NCBI GenBank assembly: GCA_031556335.1
Contig: JAVBTE010000014.1
Span: 1-13,494, forward strand
Reading direction: 5' to 3'
Origin: Limiplasma sp031556335
GTDB lineage: Bacteria > Bacillota > Clostridia > Christensenellales > Aristaeellaceae
Length of the DNA stretch: 13,494 nucleotides
Positions 12,000 to 13,494 of the stretch are shown one piece after another (within the stretch, counting starts at the first letter, position 1; the number at the start of each line of letters is the position of its first letter). Both the position numbers and the translations under genes were made by a program. Under the pieces are notes generated by a model. The model had not been told where the DNA came from. It saw only the letters and a program-made list of their open reading frames with translations, and searched no databases.

Positions 12000-13494
12000 A
12001 TGGCTTTGAAACGCAATATCTTGGAAATGCGGCATATCCGCAAGGAGTTTCCCGGCGTGGTGGCCCTGGACAACGTGGACTTTTCCGTTCAGGAGGGCAC
12101 CATCCATGCCCTGGTGGGCGAAAACGGCGCGGGCAAGTCTACCCTGATGAAAGTGCTCAGCGGCGTTTACCCGGCGGACGCTTACACGGGCGAAATCGTC
12201 ATCGACGATCAAACCATGTCCTTCCATTCCATCAAGGACAGCGAGCGGGCCGGCGTGGCGGTGATCTATCAGGAACTGACCCTGATCAAGTACATGAACG
12301 TTTGCGAAAACATCTTTCTGGGCAATGAAATTCTGAAAAACGGCCTCATCGACTGGGACGCCACATTGCTTCGGGCCAAGGAAGTGCTGGCGGAAATCCG
12401 GCTGCCCGTAAACCCGGCCACCCAGGTGATGGGCCTTGGCCTGGGCACCCAGCAGCTGATTGAAATCGCCAAGGCCGTGGCCAAAAAGGCGCGCATTTTG
12501 GTGCTGGACGAGCCCACCTCCTCCCTGACGGAAACGGAGACGGAGAACCTTTTGCAGCTTTTGCGCCAATTCCGTGCCCAAGGCATGACCTGCATTTTTA
12601 TCTCCCACAAGCTGAAAGAAGTGTTCTCCATTGCCGACCGGATCACCGTGCTGTGCGACGGCCGCACCGTGGGCACCTACGAGGCCGAGAATCTGACCGA
12701 GGACCGGCTCATCTCACTGATGGTGGGGCGGGAGCTGACCCAGCGCTACCCCACCGCCAAGCATACCCCCGGCGAGGTGGCCCTGGAGGTTTCCGACTGG
12801 ACGGTGTTTGACCCGGAAATTCCGGGACGGAAGGCCCTGAAGGACATCCATTTTGTGGCCCGCCAGGGGGAAATCCTGGGCATTGCGGGCCTTATGGGCG
12901 CGGGTCGCACCGAGCTGATGCTCAGTCTTTTGGGCGTGTGGGGCAAAAAAGCCTCCGGCGAGGCCAAGCTGTTTGGCCAGCCCATTTCCACCCGTTCCCC
13001 CAGCGACGTGATCCGGGCGGGCATCGGCTATCTGTCGGAGGACCGCAAGGGCACCGGGCTGGTGCTGATTGAAAGCGTGAAGGACAACATGGCCCTGGCC
13101 AGCCTGTACGACCGCCTGGACCACGGCCTTATCAACCAGGACGCGGAACTGGCGGCGGCGGAAAAGATGGTGGAAACCCTCCACATCAAAACCCCCACCC
13201 TGGAACAACTGGTGCAAAACCTCAGCGGTGGCAACCAGCAGAAGGTGGCCCTGGGCAAATGGCTTTTGACCAACCCCAAGGTGCTTATTCTGGACGAACC
13301 CACCCGGGGCATCGACGTGGGGGCGAAATATGAAATTTACGTCATCATGCAGCAGCTGGTGGAAATGGGCATCAGCATTGTGATGATTTCATCGGAATTG
13401 CCGGAAATTTTAGGGGTCAGCGACCGCATCCTGGTGATGTCCGAGGGCAAAATCGCCGGGGAGCTGACCCGGGCGGAGGCCACCCAGGAAAAGA
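12000..13494 (+). CDS. xylG: XylG-like ABC transporter double ATPase, 3' end cut by window
   Basis: This cytoplasmic protein carries two ATP-binding domains and powers import of the sugar captured by the XylF-like receptor; a XylH-like permease is expected just beyond the window. The first domain has Walker A GENGAGKST (40-48), the degenerate signature LGLGTQQL and Walker B ILVLDEPTSSLTE. The second has the altered Walker A GLMGAGRTE, the signature LSGGNQQK and Walker B VLILDEPTRGID, a pattern typical of the XylG/RbsA/MglA group. About 498 codons are present; relatives have about 510, so only the last few residues are missing. ATG 12000 was chosen because GGAAG lies 7 bases upstream; an adjacent ATG at 11997 and one at 12027 are alternatives. 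The weak ribosome site and preceding repeat array suggest low, separately tuned expression. Confidence 0.92.
   Translation, partial: MALKRNILEMRHIRKEFPGVVALDNVDFSVQEGTIHALVGENGAGKSTLMKVLSGVYPADAYTGEIVIDDQTMSFHSIKDSERAGVAVIYQELTLIKYMNVCENIFLGNEILKNGLIDWDATLLRAKEVLAEIRLPVNPATQVMGLGLGTQQLIEIAKAVAKKARILVLDEPTSSLTETETENLLQLLRQFRAQGMTCIFISHKLKEVFSIADRITVLCDGRTVGTYEAENLTEDRLISLMVGRELTQRYPTAKHTPGEVALEVSDWTVFDPEIPGRKALKDIHFVARQGEILGIAGLMGAGRTELMLSLLGVWGKKASGEAKLFGQPISTRSPSDVIRAGIGYLSEDRKGTGLVLIESVKDNMALASLYDRLDHGLINQDAELAAAEKMVETLHIKTPTLEQLVQNLSGGNQQKVALGKWLLTNPKVLILDEPTRGIDVGAKYEIYVIMQQLVEMGISIVMISSELPEILGVSDRILVMSEGKIAGELTRAEATQEK

Noticed and set aside
11600..12073. Several overlapping 60-90 codon frames on the minus strand in the repeat array
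   Set aside because: They are translations of the same 97-bp unit in rotating frames, low-complexity Arg/Ala/Pro text without ribosome sites.

Overview
This window looks like chromosomal DNA of a GC-rich member of the Clostridia or a related Firmicutes group. The basis is a capsule or exopolysaccharide locus with Wzz-like adaptor, BY-kinase and PHP phosphatase on separate genes, a LytR-CpsA-Psr protein, a LoaP-type NusG paralog at the head of the operon, strong purine-rich ribosome binding sites, and a ROK-regulated sugar transport operon. No ribosomal or other phylogenetic marker is present, so the assignment is inference.

Left edge (1-1518): insertion-sequence debris. A frameshifted 3' part of an IS5-family transposase (1-522) is followed by an internally deleted IS3-family element (658-1518). 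The IS3 element still has both terminal inverted repeats but has lost the part of its transposase carrying the first catalytic Asp.

Middle (1531-7945, minus strand): a polysaccharide operon. Reading from its promoter (7917-7945), it has a ~400-nt structured leader with a bulged hairpin and a possible 37-aa ORF. Then come loaP (antiterminator), an LCP-family ligase, a small secreted protein of unknown function, a Wzz/CpsC chain-length co-polymerase, a CpsD tyrosine kinase and a CpsB/YwqE tyrosine phosphatase. The last three are joined by 4-base GTGA and ATGA overlaps. A 488-nt gap with a multi-stem element precedes a polyprenyl-phosphate sugar-1-phosphate transferase. No glycosyltransferases, flippase or polymerase are visible; the IS3 remnant begins 12 bp past the transferase stop codon, so the operon may have been cut or rearranged there. 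The logic is: LoaP lets polymerase pass hairpins and terminators inside a long operon, the transferase starts the lipid-linked repeat unit, Wzz/CpsD/CpsB tune chain length by a phosphorylation cycle, and LCP attaches the finished polymer to the wall.

Right (8173-13494, plus strand): a divergently transcribed sugar uptake operon. A near-consensus promoter overlaps a perfect 10-bp-arm palindrome (probable ROK operator), followed by a ROK-family repressor, a BadF/BcrA-family sugar kinase (N-acetylglucosamine-kinase type), a XylF-like periplasmic-type sugar-binding protein and a XylG-like double ATPase that runs off the window. Between xylF and xylG lies an unusual ~550-bp stretch: several perfect hairpins, a probable partial terminator, and four 97-bp tandem repeats arranged as ABAB, each containing a GNA-triloop mini-hairpin.

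The most notable regions are the LoaP leader and intra-operon hairpins, the ABAB repeat block, and the pairing of a xylose-type transporter with a hexosamine-type kinase.
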